Positions 35,907-43,590 of a stretch of DNA of 53,364 nt are shown here, in pieces; position 1 is the first letter of the stretch; every line of letters begins with the position of its first letter. Both the position numbers and the translations under genes were made by a program. The notes beneath the pieces were generated by a model. The model was not told the DNA's origin. It made no database searches and was given only the letters and a program-made list of their open reading frames with translations. This DNA comes from Candidatus Saganbacteria bacterium (GTDB lineage: Bacteria > Margulisbacteria > WOR-1 > O2-12-FULL-45-9 > XYB2-FULL-48-7), in contig JAFGHC010000004.1 in assembly GCA_016939335.1 (NCBI GenBank), positions 1 through 53,364 on the forward strand, given 5' to 3'.

Positions 35907-37100
35907 TCAGACAAATTTTTCAAAAACAAGATTACCCAGCATCAGCCCGCGGCGGGTCAGTTTGTAATTGCCGTTTTTTTCTTCCAGCAAGCCGTCTTTA
36001 ATCAGTTCGTCCACTTCTTTTTCGAAGCCTGTGAAGTGCTTGGTTGGGATGCCGTCCAGCAAGCGGAGGCCGAGGAAAATTGTCTCGGGTCGCGGATCGC
36101 GAGTCTCTGGCCCGACGACCGGCGACTCGTGACTCGCGACTCGCGACATATACGCTTCGATACAGTTCGGATTACTCCATCGCCGGCCCTCAAGATGCGA
36201 ATGCGCCCCCGCGCCAACGCCGAGATAGTTCCCGTTCCGCCAGTAGTTTATATTATGTAAGCACTCTTTGCCCGGTTGAGCGAAGTTGGAGATCTCGTAA
36301 TGGTGATAGCCGGCGGCGGTGAGGGTATTTATCGCGTATTCATACATGTCAGCCTCAACGTCTTCGCTGGGAAGCTCATGAATTACCCTCTCCCTCTGGG
36401 AGAGGGGGGTGGGTTTAAGGTTAGCGGGTGAGGGCTGCGTGAACCTCTCCCAAAACGGCGTTCCCTCCTCGATCTTTAAGTTGTAAACCGACAGATGTTC
36501 CGGGTTGAGTTCGAGAGCTTTTTGCAAGTCGGCTTTCCAATCGTCCAGAGTCTGGCCCGGCAGGGCGAACATCAGGTCGAGGTTGATATTGTCGAAACCG
36601 GCGGCGCGGGCGTCGTGATAGAATTTTATTGCCTGTTTCGCACCGTGTATCCGGCCGAGAGTTTTCAGGTGAGTATCATTGAACGATTGCGCGCCGATCG
36701 AGAGGCGGTTGATGCCGAGTCGGCGCAGCGCTTGAAGTTTGGTTTTGTCCGCGGTGCCGGGGTTGGCTTCAGCGGAAACCTCAGAATGACGAATGACGAA
36801 TGACGAATGACGAATTAATGTCGAGATTATTTTATCAAAATGCTTTGGACCGAGTAAGGTTGGGGTCCCGCCTCCGAAAAAGATCGTGTTTTTACCCTCT
36901 CCCTCTGGGAGAGGGGGGGCGGTTAAGCGCCAGCGGGTGAGGGCCGCGATCTCCCGGCAAACAGCCTCAACGTATTTATCGATCAGGCCTTCTTTCCCGG
37001 CATAAGACACAAAGTCGCAGTAATCGCATTTCCGTTTGCAGAAAGGGATGTGAATATATAAGGAAGGGCCCGCGACCCGTGACTCGTGACTCGCAGACAT
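35907..37100 (-). CDS. hemW: Heme chaperone HemW (HemN-like radical SAM) with five repeat insertions
   Basis: 397 residues from the ATG that overlaps the lepA stop. Radical-SAM motif CKRKCDYC (C21, C25, C28) after SLYIHIPF, FFGGGTPTLL, EANPG, INRLSIGAQSFND, INLDLMFALPGQT and the HemN C-domain motif INYWRNGNYLGVGAGAHS. The missing fourth cysteine of HemN points to HemW, which hands heme to membrane enzymes. Five segments do not look native: residues 1-11, about 54-70, 95-107, 221-240 and 299-320. Each is coded by one of three short repeat families and all keep the frame, lying between conserved blocks. Confidence 0.9.
   Translation of the reverse strand: MSASHESRVAGPSLYIHIPFCKRKCDYCDFVSYAGKEGLIDKYVEAVCREIAALTRWRLTAPPLPEGEGKNTIFFGGGTPTLLGPKHFDKIISTLIRHSSFVIRHSEVSAEANPGTADKTKLQALRRLGINRLSIGAQSFNDTHLKTLGRIHGAKQAIKFYHDARAAGFDNINLDLMFALPGQTLDDWKADLQKALELNPEHLSVYNLKIEEGTPFWERFTQPSPANLKPTPLSQRERVIHELPSEDVEADMYEYAINTLTAAGYHHYEISNFAQPGKECLHNINYWRNGNYLGVGAGAHSHLEGRRWSNPNCIEAYMSRVASHESPVVGPETRDPRPETIFLGLRLLDGIPTKHFTGFEKEVDELIKDGLLEEKNGNYKLTRRGLMLGNLVFEKFV
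36083..36148. repeat. GACTCGCGAC-type repeat in hemW
   Basis: About 66 bp of CGACTCGTGACTCGCGACTC-like tandem and inverted motifs, giving the SRVASHESPVVG and ETRDPRPET segments of HemW. Same family as 37065-37097 and 13092-13122. Confidence 0.75.
36384..36436. repeat. 53-bp palindromic unit in hemW, first copy
   Basis: TACCCTCTCCC-tct-GGGAGAGGG, then GGTGGG... and AGCGGGTGAGGGCT. It matches the right half of the inverted pair at 11254-11371. In frame it codes the SPANLKPTPLSQRERVI region. Confidence 0.8.
36784..36818. repeat. GACGAATGACGAAT array in hemW
   Basis: Four tandem GACGAAT(T) units, read on the minus strand as RHSSFVIRHS just before the EVSAEANPG motif. Confidence 0.8.
36893..36945. 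repeat. 53-bp palindromic unit in hemW, second copy
   Basis: TACCCTCTCCC-tct-GGGAGAGGG ... CAGCGGGTGAGGGCC. In frame it codes TRWRLTAPPLPEGEGK before the FFGGGTP motif. Confidence 0.8.
37065..37097. repeat. GACTCGTGAC repeat at the hemW N-terminus
   Basis: GGGCCCGCGACCC GTGACTCGTGACTCGC, directly after the hemW start codon, coding ASHESRVAGP. Confidence 0.7.
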
Positions 37101-38881
37101 CACTGCCCGATACGCAGGACCGCGAGGAACGCTTCCTGGGGAATTTCCACCCGGCCGATCAGCTTCATTTTCTTCTTGCCTTCTTTTTGTTTTTCCAAGA
37201 GCTTGCGCTTGCGCGTGATATCGCCGCCGTAGCATTTGGCCAGCACGTCTTTCCGTTTCGCCTTGATCGTCTCGCGGGCGATGACCTTGCCGCCGATCGC
37301 CGCCTGCACCGGCACGGAGAACATGTGCTGGGGGATCTCTTCGACCAGCCGCTCGCACAATTTCTTGCCGTAATAATAAGCGCGGTCGCGGTGGACGATG
37401 AAAGCGAGGGCGTCGACGGTCTCATGGTTGATCAGGATGTCGAGCCGGACCAGGTCGGAGACGCGGTAGCCGATCTGCTCGTAGTCCATCGAAGCGTAAC
37501 CGCGGGTGACCGACTTCAGGAGATCGTGGAACTCGATGATCACTTCGGCCAGCGGCAGTTCGTAGGTGACGATCGCTCGTTTCGGGTCGAGATATTCGAG
37601 ATTGATGAACGCGCCGCGCTTGTCGTTGGCCAGCGTCATTACGGCGCCGACGTACTCGGCCGGGGTGAAAATTCTGACTTTTAGATAGGGTTCTTCGATC
37701 GACTCGGCCTCCGACTGGTCGGGAAGCCTGGTCGGGTTATCGATCAGGAGCGTCTTTTTGTTCTTCAGGTTGACCTTGTAAACGACGTTCGGCGTAGTGG
37801 CGATCAGGCCAAGGTTGAATTCACGGGTCAGCCGCTGCTGGGTGATCTCCAGATGGAGGAGGCCGAGAAAGCCGCAGCGATAGCCGAAACCGAGCGCCGC
37901 CGACGTTTCCGGTTCATAGAAAAGCGCCGCGTCGTTGAGCTGGAGCTTTTCGATCGATTCCTTGAGCAGCGCGTAATCCTCGCCGTTGATCGGATAGAAG
38001 CCGCAGAAGACCATCGGCTTGATCGGCTGGTAGCCGTGGAGGGGCGAAGCGGCCGGCACATTCGAATTGGTGACGGTGTCGCCGACGCGGGCGTCGGCGA
38101 TGTTCTTGATGTTGCCGATCAGGTAGCCGACCTCGCCGGCTGACAGCTCGCCGCGGGGGATCAGGTCGAGCCGGAGCGTTCCGATCTCCAGCGCCTCGAA
38201 TTCCTTGCCGGTCCCCATCAGAAGAATCTTGTCGCCTTTACGCAGAGTGCCGTTGACGATCCGGAGATAGACGATCACGCCGCGGTAGGAGTCGTAGTGC
38301 GAATCGAAGATCAGCGCCTGGAGCGGGGCGCCCGTGTCGCCCTGCGGCGGGGGGACACGGGCGGTGACCGCGTCAATGATCTCGGCGATGCCGCGCCCTT
38401 CCTTGGCGGAGGCGAGCAGGATCTCGTCCGCGCGGAAGCCGAGCGTGTGGACCAGTTCGTTCTTTGTCATCTCCACCTCCGCGCCGGGGAGGTCGATCTT
38501 GTTGATGACCGGGATGACCGTTAAATTGTTGTGCAAGGCCAGGTGGTAATTGGCCAGGGTCTGCGCTTCGATCCCCTGCGTGGCGTCGACGAGCAGCAGC
38601 GCCCCCTCGCAGGCGGCCAGGGAGCGGGAAACTTCGTAGGAAAAATCGACGTGGCCGGGCGTGTCGATCAGATTAAGGACGTAGCCCTGGTATTCCATGC
38701 GGATCGCCTGGGCCTTGATGGTGATGCCGCGCTCCCGCTCGAGGTCCATCGTGTCGAGCACCTGGTCGCGCATCTCCCGCTGGGCGACCGTGCCGGTGAA
38801 CTCGAGCAGGCGGTCGGCCAGCGTCGATTTGCCGTGGTCGATGTGGGCGATAATGGAAAAATTCCTGATCTTGGAAAGCAT
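37100..38881 (-). CDS. lepA: Elongation factor 4 (LepA)
   Basis: 593 residues from the ATG at 38881. GTPase motifs [28 protein letters not shown] and [11 protein letters not shown], with [11 protein letters not shown] in switch I. The C-terminal EF4 domain ends [20 protein letters not shown]. Ribosome-bound GTPase that affects initiation and translocation. The frame stays open far upstream on this strand, but only opposite the SLH gene. Its stop overlaps the hemW start by one base, so the two form an operon. Repeat hairpins precede it. Confidence 0.97.
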   Translation of the reverse strand: MLSKIRNFSIIAHIDHGKSTLADRLLEFTGTVAQREMRDQVLDTMDLERERGITIKAQAIRMEYQGYVLNLIDTPGHVDFSYEVSRSLAACEGALLLVDATQGIEAQTLANYHLALHNNLTVIPVINKIDLPGAEVEMTKNELVHTLGFRADEILLASAKEGRGIAEIIDAVTARVPPPQGDTGAPLQALIFDSHYDSYRGVIVYLRIVNGTLRKGDKILLMGTGKEFEALEIGTLRLDLIPRGELSAGEVGYLIGNIKNIADARVGDTVTNSNVPAASPLHGYQPIKPMVFCGFYPINGEDYALLKESIEKLQLNDAALFYEPETSAALGFGYRCGFLGLLHLEITQQRLTREFNLGLIATTPNVVYKVNLKNKKTLLIDNPTRLPDQSEAESIEEPYLKVRIFTPAEYVGAVMTLANDKRGAFINLEYLDPKRAIVTYELPLAEVIIEFHDLLKSVTRGYASMDYEQIGYRVSDLVRLDILINHETVDALAFIVHRDRAYYYGKKLCERLVEEIPQHMFSVPVQAAIGGKVIARETIKAKRKDVLAKCYGGDITRKRKLLEKQKEGKKKMKLIGRVEIPQEAFLAVLRIGQ

Positions 38882-38903
38882 ATTTATTTTTTTCTTAGGT
38901 TTC

Positions 38904-38975
38904 GGATCCCCGCACCGAAGTGTGGGGAATAATATCGGATTAGTAATTCCCCATACTTTAGTATGGGGATTCCCG
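38904..38975. repeat. Paired CCCCACA-type hairpins upstream of lepA
   Basis: CCCCGCAC-cgaa-GTGTGGGG (38908-38927), then a 26-bp near-perfect palindrome ATTCCCCATAC-TTTA-GTATGGGGATT (38946-38971). Next to it GTAACACCGG occurs twice (38977 and 38999). Related to 3091-3144 and 7621-7646. Confidence 0.75.
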
Positions 38976-39035
38976 GTAACACCGGTCTGGAGATCCCTCG
39001 TAACACCGGGCGTTAGCCATTCTAACACAATTGAA

Positions 39036-39064
39036 TTGACATTAAAATTATGATGAGGGATAAT
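39036..39064 (+). promoter_or_regulatory. Promoter of the SLH barrel gene
   Basis: TTGACA, 17-bp spacer, GATAAT; the ATG follows 12 bases later, leaving a leader of about five bases. Confidence 0.75.
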
Positions 39065-39076
39065 AGCTTCAATTAA

Positions 39077-40828
39077 ATGAGGAATTTTTTGGGATTCGCT
39101 GATAGACTGACGCGTCAAGCGAAATTGCTTTTGCTCTGTTTGTCCTGCCTGCTGTTTTCCCTGCCCGCCGCGCAAGCCGCGCTCGACCTGTCCGAGATCG
39201 GCGTGGGGGCCAGGCCGCTCGGCCTGGGCAAGGCCTACACCGCCGTGGCCGACGACGCCAGCGCGCTCTTCACCAACCCGGCGGGCCTTGCCCTGAGCAA
39301 CAGCCTGGACATTATCAGCATGAGCGGCGCCATGCTGGGTGACGTCAATTATTTCCTGCTCGGCGCCGCCGATATCACGCCGGTCGGCCGCTTCGGCTTC
39401 GGTTACGTCAACGCTTCGGTCGGCAGCATCCCGCTCACTTCGCTGGTCGGCTCCGGCCCGAGCCTGGAGGCGGTCCAGTATTCGTCTTCCGATTACGGCT
39501 CCAGCCAGTTCATCTTTTCCTACGGTTCCCGTTTGAGCCGCTTCCTCAAGAACGGCGCGGCCGACAACATCGGTCTTGGCGTCAGCCTGAAGCTGTTCTC
39601 GCAGGGCTTCACGGGCGGCGCGGCTCCGCCGACCGGCGGCGCCAACCCGTTGAACGACGCCAGCGGGAGCGGGATGGACGCTGACTTCGGCCTGCTGTGG
39701 CAGTACAACGACTGGACGAGTTTTGGCCTGGTCTGCCAGAATTTCCTGCCGGAGAGCTTTGGCGGGCGGTTTAACTGGCAAAAAAACGCCGTGAGCGAAC
39801 CGATCCCGATGATCGCCCGCCTCGGCGGCAAGTTCCATCTGCTCGGGCCGGCCGCTTATTACAAGAACAACGACCGGACGCTTGACGTCTCGCTCGACTA
39901 TGAGAACAATTCCTCGGCCAATTACCCGGCGGCCTGGCACCTGGGGCTTGAATTCCAGCCGCGCGCCGGTTTTTTCCTCCGCGGCGGCCTCGACCAGCAG
40001 GCAAAAGCGGCGGAAGCGGGGATTGGCGTCGATAATAACTTGAGCTTGGGGGTCGGTTTGCTTTTGGCCGGCTTCAGCTTCGATTACGCCTACCACCAGT
40101 TCGGCGAGCTGTCGGACAACGCCACTCATTTCTTTTCCCTCGGTTACTGCGGCGAGGAGGAGCGGCGGGTGCGGCCGCGGCCGGCCCTGTCGGACAAGAA
40201 AAAGCCGGCCGTGCCGCTGCCGGAAGTGGTCGGCAAGCCGGCCATGGCCGGCTTCAGCGACGTGCCGGCCAATTACTGGGCGCAGAAGCCGATCCAGTAC
40301 CTGGCCACGCTTGGGTTGATGAGCGGTTTCCCCGACGGCACTTTCCGGCCGACCGCCGAAGTGACGCGGCGGGAGATGGCGGTCATGCTGGTCAAGGCCA
40401 AGGGCTTCTCGGTGACCAAAGAGATCAAGAACGGCTTTTTTGACGTGCCGGCCAATGATCCGGCGGCGCCGTTCATCAGCCTGGCGGTGGAAAGGAACTA
40501 CCTGACCGGCCATGCCGACGGCAGCTTCCAGCCCGGCCAGGTCCTGACGCGGGCCGAGGCGGCCGTGATCATGGCCAAGTTCGCCGGGCTTTACGTTAAA
40601 GAGAAGGTCCAGCAGAAACCTTTTGCCGATGTCTCGGTCGACCACTGGGCGGCGCCGGCGATCGCCGCCGACAAAGGGGCCGGCCTGTTCGCCTACCTGG
40701 CCGGACAGGGCTTTGGGCCGGCTTTGCCCCTGACGCGGGCCGAGGTCGCCGAGATGATCTCCAAGACCCCGTTTGCCAAAACACAGATCGAGAAGCTGAT
40801 CTCGGGCGGGGACAATAAACCGCATTAG
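39077..40828 (+). CDS. Outer-membrane barrel protein with C-terminal SLH domains
   Basis: 583 residues. Signal peptide (about 1-34, AAQA-ALDL), then a PorV/UPF0164-like barrel domain (about 36-375) opening [32 protein letters not shown] charged linker leads to SLH repeats (about 395-440, 455-500 and 515-560; [38 protein letters not shown]). SLH repeats bind secondary wall polymers or peptidoglycan and would tether the outer membrane. Most SLH porins carry the repeats at the N-terminus; here they are C-terminal. The stop abuts tRNA-Ser. Confidence 0.88.
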   Translation: MRNFLGFADRLTRQAKLLLLCLSCLLFSLPAAQAALDLSEIGVGARPLGLGKAYTAVADDASALFTNPAGLALSNSLDIISMSGAMLGDVNYFLLGAADITPVGRFGFGYVNASVGSIPLTSLVGSGPSLEAVQYSSSDYGSSQFIFSYGSRLSRFLKNGAADNIGLGVSLKLFSQGFTGGAAPPTGGANPLNDASGSGMDADFGLLWQYNDWTSFGLVCQNFLPESFGGRFNWQKNAVSEPIPMIARLGGKFHLLGPAAYYKNNDRTLDVSLDYENNSSANYPAAWHLGLEFQPRAGFFLRGGLDQQAKAAEAGIGVDNNLSLGVGLLLAGFSFDYAYHQFGELSDNATHFFSLGYCGEEERRVRPRPALSDKKKPAVPLPEVVGKPAMAGFSDVPANYWAQKPIQYLATLGLMSGFPDGTFRPTAEVTRREMAVMLVKAKGFSVTKEIKNGFFDVPANDPAAPFISLAVERNYLTGHADGSFQPGQVLTRAEAAVIMAKFAGLYVKEKVQQKPFADVSVDHWAAPAIAADKGAGLFAYLAGQGFGPALPLTRAEVAEMISKTPFAKTQIEKLISGGDNKPH

Positions 40829-40917
40829 GAGAGGTGGCCGAGTGGTTTAAGGCGGTAGTCTTGAAAACTACTGTGCCCGCAAGGGTACCGGGGGTTCAAA
40901 TCCCTCCCTCTCCGCCA
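40828..40917 (+). tRNA. tRNA-Ser(UGA)
   Basis: 90 nt. Acceptor GGAGAGG/CCTCTCC, discriminator G, encoded CCA, long class II variable arm (TGCCCGCAAGGGTA), anticodon loop CTTGAAA with TGA. It starts on the last base of the SLH gene stop. Confidence 0.97.
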
Positions 40918-41018
40918 GTTTTTGAGGTGAACCTTCCGTCGAGAAGAAAGGGAAATATTGCCCACACTAATTGTAGACGCGAACCCTACACACGGTTGGC
41001 AGATGAGAAAATAGGAAT

Positions 41019-41816
41019 ATGAAATTTAAATTCGCGCTGGTAAATGGAGACAAGACGGAAGCTCAGCCGGGGCTACGGGGTGCTTGCGCATATTGCCAAA
41101 GCGAAATGATCGCTAAATGTGGGCAAGTAAGAATTCCACATTGGGCGCACAAAAGCAACGCATCATGTGATCCTTGGTGGGAAAATGAAACTGAGTGGCA
41201 CAGAACATGGAAAAATCATTTTCCTACGGGATGGCAGGAAATAACTCATAAAGATTCCACAACCGGAGAAAGACATATTGCAGACATAAAAACGGATAAG
41301 GAATTCGTAATAGAATTTCAGCATTCTGCAATTAAATCCGAAGAGATAAAGAGCCGCGAAGAATTCTATAAAAATATGGTATGGGTTGTTGATGGTTCGT
41401 GCCGAAAGAATGACTACTCACGTTTTTGTAAAGGATATAGCGGCCTCAGATTTCTCTCAGAGAATCACTCTTTTCTTTCGACTTCTCCTGAAACATGTTT
41501 TCCTGCAGGCTGGCTTACGAGTTCAGTCCCAGTATATTTTGATTTTCAAGGCATTTTCCAGGCTAATCAGACAGATGTTGACTTATGGTGCCTCTTCCCG
41601 GAACGCGTAGATGGATATGCTATAATTGCGTGTGTTTCGCGAAAACAATTTGTTGAACTCTCCTCGAATGCTCCTAGTTTGCTTCGAGCTCAAAAGCTAA
41701 TTTCTGATACAACACGGCTTATTCTAAGACATAAAATTGCAGCCCAAAGAGTTGATCCGTTAATTACCATTTTGCATCACGCAAGAGCGCCAAGGCGTGG
41801 TAGGCGAAGTTATTAA
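41019..41816 (+). CDS. CoiA-like competence/nuclease-domain protein
   Basis: 265 residues. A zinc-finger-like CAYCQSEMIAKCG region, HWAH, then the CoiA nuclease core: WHRTWKNHFP, ERHIADIKTDKEFVIEFQHS (D and E plus QHS) and EFYKNMVWVVDG. CoiA proteins act in natural transformation and related nuclease families occur in mobile DNA. The gene is clearly more AT-rich than its neighbours and fills the space between two tRNA-Ser genes, which suggests an acquired islet. The 100 bp before it hold no feature I can name. Confidence 0.78.
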   Translation: MKFKFALVNGDKTEAQPGLRGACAYCQSEMIAKCGQVRIPHWAHKSNASCDPWWENETEWHRTWKNHFPTGWQEITHKDSTTGERHIADIKTDKEFVIEFQHSAIKSEEIKSREEFYKNMVWVVDGSCRKNDYSRFCKGYSGLRFLSENHSFLSTSPETCFPAGWLTSSVPVYFDFQGIFQANQTDVDLWCLFPERVDGYAIIACVSRKQFVELSSNAPSLLRAQKLISDTTRLILRHKIAAQRVDPLITILHHARAPRRGRRSY

Positions 41817-41833
41817 TAAAACCTTTCTTAGCT

Positions 41834-41862
41834 TTGCCATCTGGTGAAGATTTCGGTATAAT
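41834..41862 (+). promoter_or_regulatory. Promoter of tRNA-Ser(GCU)
   Basis: TTGCCA, 17-bp spacer, TATAAT, 41 bp before the tRNA. Confidence 0.75.
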
Positions 41863-41903
41863 CAAGACGCGTTTGGCTGCCGCATAACGCACGACGCTCC
41901 CAA

Positions 41904-41989
41904 GGAGGGGTACCCAAGTGGCTCAAGGGGACGGTTTGCTAAACCGTTAGTACCGCAAGGTAGCGGGAGTTCGAATCTCCCCCCCTCCG
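41904..41989 (+). tRNA. tRNA-Ser(GCU)
   Basis: 86 nt, class II. Acceptor GGAGGGG/CCCCTCC, discriminator G, no encoded CCA, variable arm TAGTACCGCAAGGTAGCG, anticodon loop TTGCTAA with GCT. Confidence 0.96.
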
Positions 41990-42047
41990 TTTTGTTCCCC
42001 GCCCGCTCTTTCTTAATTTTCAATAATATAGTAAAATAACATTGGTT

Positions 42048-42545
42048 ATGAAAAAGAAGGTCCTGGTCCTGAACGCCACTCATCTGCCCATCAACATCAC
42101 CAGCTGGGAGCGCGCCATGCTCCTGCTGTACAAGGGGAAAGCGGCGGGCGTCAAGTACAACGGCCATCTGATCAACGGCCGTTACCGCCTGCCGGAGATC
42201 ATCCGCCTGGTGAACTATGTGCCGGTGCCGTACCATGAGGTCGTGCTGTCGCGCAAGAACATCTTTTTGCGCGATAACCACACCTGCCAGTATTGTGGCC
42301 GCACCAATACCGAGCTGACGCTCGATCACGTCGTGCCGAAAAGCCGCGGCGGCGAGGAGAGCTGGAGCAACCTGGTGGTCTGCTGCCCGCGCTGCAACAG
42401 CAAGAAAGGGGACAGGACGCTCGAAGAGGCCGGCCTGAAACTGATCGGCACGCCTTACCGGCCGCCTTCGGCCCTCTACCTGCAGCTGACGCGGATGAAC
42501 GGCGTGCCGGCCAGCTGGCACGAGCAGTTTTTCGGCCAGAATTAG
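42048..42545 (+). CDS. HNH endonuclease
   Basis: 165 residues from the ATG at 42048. The N-terminal segment KVLVLNATHLPINITSWERA is shared by a widespread single-domain HNH group. The HNH core has CQYCGRT, LTLDHVVPKSRGGEESWSNL and CCPRCNSKKGDRT, so both zinc CxxC pairs and the catalytic DH are present. Relatives are common in Cyanobacteria and Chloroflexi as chromosomal genes of unknown role. A -10-like TAAAAT lies ten bases before the ATG. Confidence 0.9.
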   Translation: MKKKVLVLNATHLPINITSWERAMLLLYKGKAAGVKYNGHLINGRYRLPEIIRLVNYVPVPYHEVVLSRKNIFLRDNHTCQYCGRTNTELTLDHVVPKSRGGEESWSNLVVCCPRCNSKKGDRTLEEAGLKLIGTPYRPPSALYLQLTRMNGVPASWHEQFFGQN

Positions 42546-42551
42546 ATCCGC

Positions 42552-42580
42552 TTTCCAACATTCTTCAAAACTGTTATAAT
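42552..42580 (+). promoter_or_regulatory. Promoter of the broken tRNA-Asp copy
   Basis: TTTCCA, 17-bp spacer, TATAAT. It duplicates the promoter of the intact tRNA-Asp at 43019, so the duplication includes the promoter. Confidence 0.7.
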
Positions 42581-42594
42581 TATTTTTTCAACGC

Positions 42595-42720
42595 GGGCCC
42601 GTAGTGTAGCCTGGTTTTCCCGTCGGTCATAATTAATTATTAATAAATAGTGGAACCGACGGGATCCCGACGATTTCATTATAATTTATTTTAATGTCCG
42701 TCGGGAAACACGCCTGCCTG
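42595..42720 (+). pseudogene. tRNA-Asp 5' remnant split by two-hairpin element B
   Basis: GGGCCCGTAGTGTAGCCTGG plus TTT matches the intact tRNA-Asp, then copy B (42618-42706) interrupts the D-loop. AACACGCCTGCCTG resumes and breaks in the anticodon loop after G34. A small CCCGCC-ttt-GGCGGG hairpin (42721-42735) marks the junction, and a GIY-YIG gene follows. It cannot give a tRNA. Confidence 0.88.
42618..42706. repeat. Two-hairpin GGGATCCC element, copy B (in tRNA-Asp D-loop)
   Basis: 89 bp: TCCCGTCGG...CCGACGGGA and TCCCGACG...CGTCGGGA with AT-rich loops. Removing it restores GGTTT-AACACG exactly as in the intact tRNA, with no target duplication. Confidence 0.88.
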
Positions 42721-42741
42721 CCCGCCTTTGGCGGGCCTGTC

Positions 42742-43035
42742 ATGTTTTATCTTTATGTCTTGAAAAATAGCAAGAATGATAAATATTATATCGGTTCTAC
42801 GCGTGATTTAGAGGGCCGGTTGAAGGCGCATAATTCCGGCAAGGTAAGAAGCACGAAGGGTTTGGCGCCGCTGGAAATCGCTTATGCTGAAAGCTACGCG
42901 ACGAATGCCGAGGCCAGAAAACGGGAAATCTATTTAAAGAAAAGAAAAAGCCGAAAATATATTGACGCTTTGATCGGTTTGAGGAAGAACGCGTCTAAAA
43001 AGCCGGTTTTTATTCGTCTTTCCAATATTTCTTAA
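42742..43035 (+). CDS. GIY-YIG endonuclease inserted at tRNA-Asp
   Basis: 97 residues. The domain is complete: FYLYVLKNSKNDKYYIGSTR (GIY-YIG strands), R in DLEGRLKAHNSG, and the catalytic Glu region AEARKREIYLKKRKSRKYI. It has no extra DNA-binding domain and resembles the URI-type single-domain family. It sits between a 5' remnant of tRNA-Asp and an intact copy, within a 379-bp unit bounded by direct CCTGCCTG copies. Its stop codon falls in the duplicated tRNA promoter. A role as a homing enzyme cutting tRNA-Asp is inference. Confidence 0.88.
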   Translation: MFYLYVLKNSKNDKYYIGSTRDLEGRLKAHNSGKVRSTKGLAPLEIAYAESYATNAEARKREIYLKKRKSRKYIDALIGLRKNASKKPVFIRLSNIS

Positions 43036-43047
43036 AACTGATATAAT
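43019..43047 (+). promoter_or_regulatory. Promoter of the intact tRNA-Asp
   Basis: TTTCCA, 17-bp spacer, TATAAT, overlapping the stop of the GIY-YIG gene. Confidence 0.7.
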
Positions 43048-43062
43048 TCGAAAAGGTTTTGC

Positions 43063-43138
43063 GGGCCCGTAGTGTAGCCTGGTTTAACACGCCTGCCTGT
43101 CACGCAGGAGATCACCGGTTCAAATCCGGCCGGGCCCG
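43063..43138 (+). tRNA. tRNA-Asp(GUC)
   Basis: 76 nt, no encoded CCA. Acceptor GGGCCCG/CGGGCCC, discriminator G, anticodon stem CCTGC/GCAGG, loop CTGTCAC with GTC, T-arm CCGGTTCAAATCCGG. The only complete copy in a locus with two 5' ends and three 3' ends. Confidence 0.96.
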
Positions 43139-43160
43139 ATTTAAAGTTCGATAAGGAATG

Positions 43161-43274
43161 TTGCGCAGGAGATCACCGGTTCTCCCGCACACATTATTAA
43201 TTTTGGAATATGCGGGATCCCGCGTACCATTATTATAAATATTGTTGTTCGCGGGAAAATCCGGCCGGGCCCGC
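43161..43274 (+). pseudogene. tRNA-Asp 3' remnant split by two-hairpin element C
   Basis: GCGCAGGAGATCACCGGTTC, then copy C, then AAATCCGGCCGGGCCCG. This is the 3' half of tRNA-Asp from the anticodon stem on, interrupted in the T-loop between C56 and A57. It lies 22 bp past the intact gene. Confidence 0.85.
43183..43256. repeat. Two-hairpin GGGATCCC element, copy C (in tRNA-Asp T-loop)
   Basis: 74 bp: TCCCGC...GCGGGA and TCCCGCG...CGCGGGA around GGGATCCC, AT-rich loops. Removing it restores GGTTC-AAATCC exactly, again without target duplication. Confidence 0.88.
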
Positions 43275-43367
43275 CATTTTTGCGAAGCAAAAATGGCAGA
43301 GAATCGAAAATCGAGATTCGAGATTGATTATCCGGATTTTCGATTCGAAAAATCCGGCCGGGCCCGT
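43273..43367. repeat. Hairpin, TCGA-rich repeat and a third tRNA-Asp 3' end
   Basis: GCCATTTTTGC-gaa-GCAAAAATGGC hairpin, then AATCGAAAATCGAGATTCGA-type repeats and TCCGGATTTTCGATTCG, then a further AAATCCGGCCGGGCCCG (43351-43367), the tRNA-Asp 3' end again. Confidence 0.7.
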
Positions 43368-43404
43368 CGTTATTATCTCGGTATGATATAATGTTTGTGC
43401 TTAT

Positions 43405-43477
43405 GACCCGCTAGCTCATCGGGTAGAGCACCTGCCTTTTAAGCAGGTGGTGGTGCGTTCGAGTCGCACGCGGGTCA
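43405..43477 (+). tRNA. tRNA-Lys(UUU)
   Basis: 73 nt. Acceptor GACCCGC/GCGGGTC, discriminator A, anticodon loop CTTTTAA with TTT. A TATAAT box lies at 43387-43392. Confidence 0.96.
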
Positions 43478-43489
43478 AATTCGAGATTA

Positions 43490-43562
43490 GGCGCGGTAGC
43501 TCAGATGGTAGAGCGCTGCCCTGAAAAGGCAGGCGTCGCCGGTTCGATTCCGGCCTGCGCCA
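43490..43562 (+). tRNA. tRNA-Phe(GAA)
   Basis: 73 nt. Acceptor GGCGCGG/CTGCGCC with one G-T pair, discriminator A, anticodon loop CTGAAAA with GAA. Probably co-transcribed with tRNA-Lys. Confidence 0.95.
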
Positions 43563-43590
43563 TCTCGATTTCCCTGAAAGGAGTTAATCG

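Noticed and set aside
36784-36818. Short tandem repeats as a CRISPR array
   Set aside because: Units are 7-8 bp without spacers and there are no cas genes.
37100-40825. A 1,241-residue minus-strand open frame covering lepA and the region beyond 38881
   Set aside because: Only the part from 38881 is LepA; the rest is antisense to the SLH barrel gene and has shadow-like Arg/Gly/Asp composition.
40834-41022. Open frame of 62 codons across tRNA-Ser
   Set aside because: Most of it is tRNA sequence and it has no ribosome site.
42595-42720. A second functional tRNA-Asp with an intron-like element
   Set aside because: The copy lacks its 3' half beyond the anticodon loop, so removing the element would not give a tRNA.
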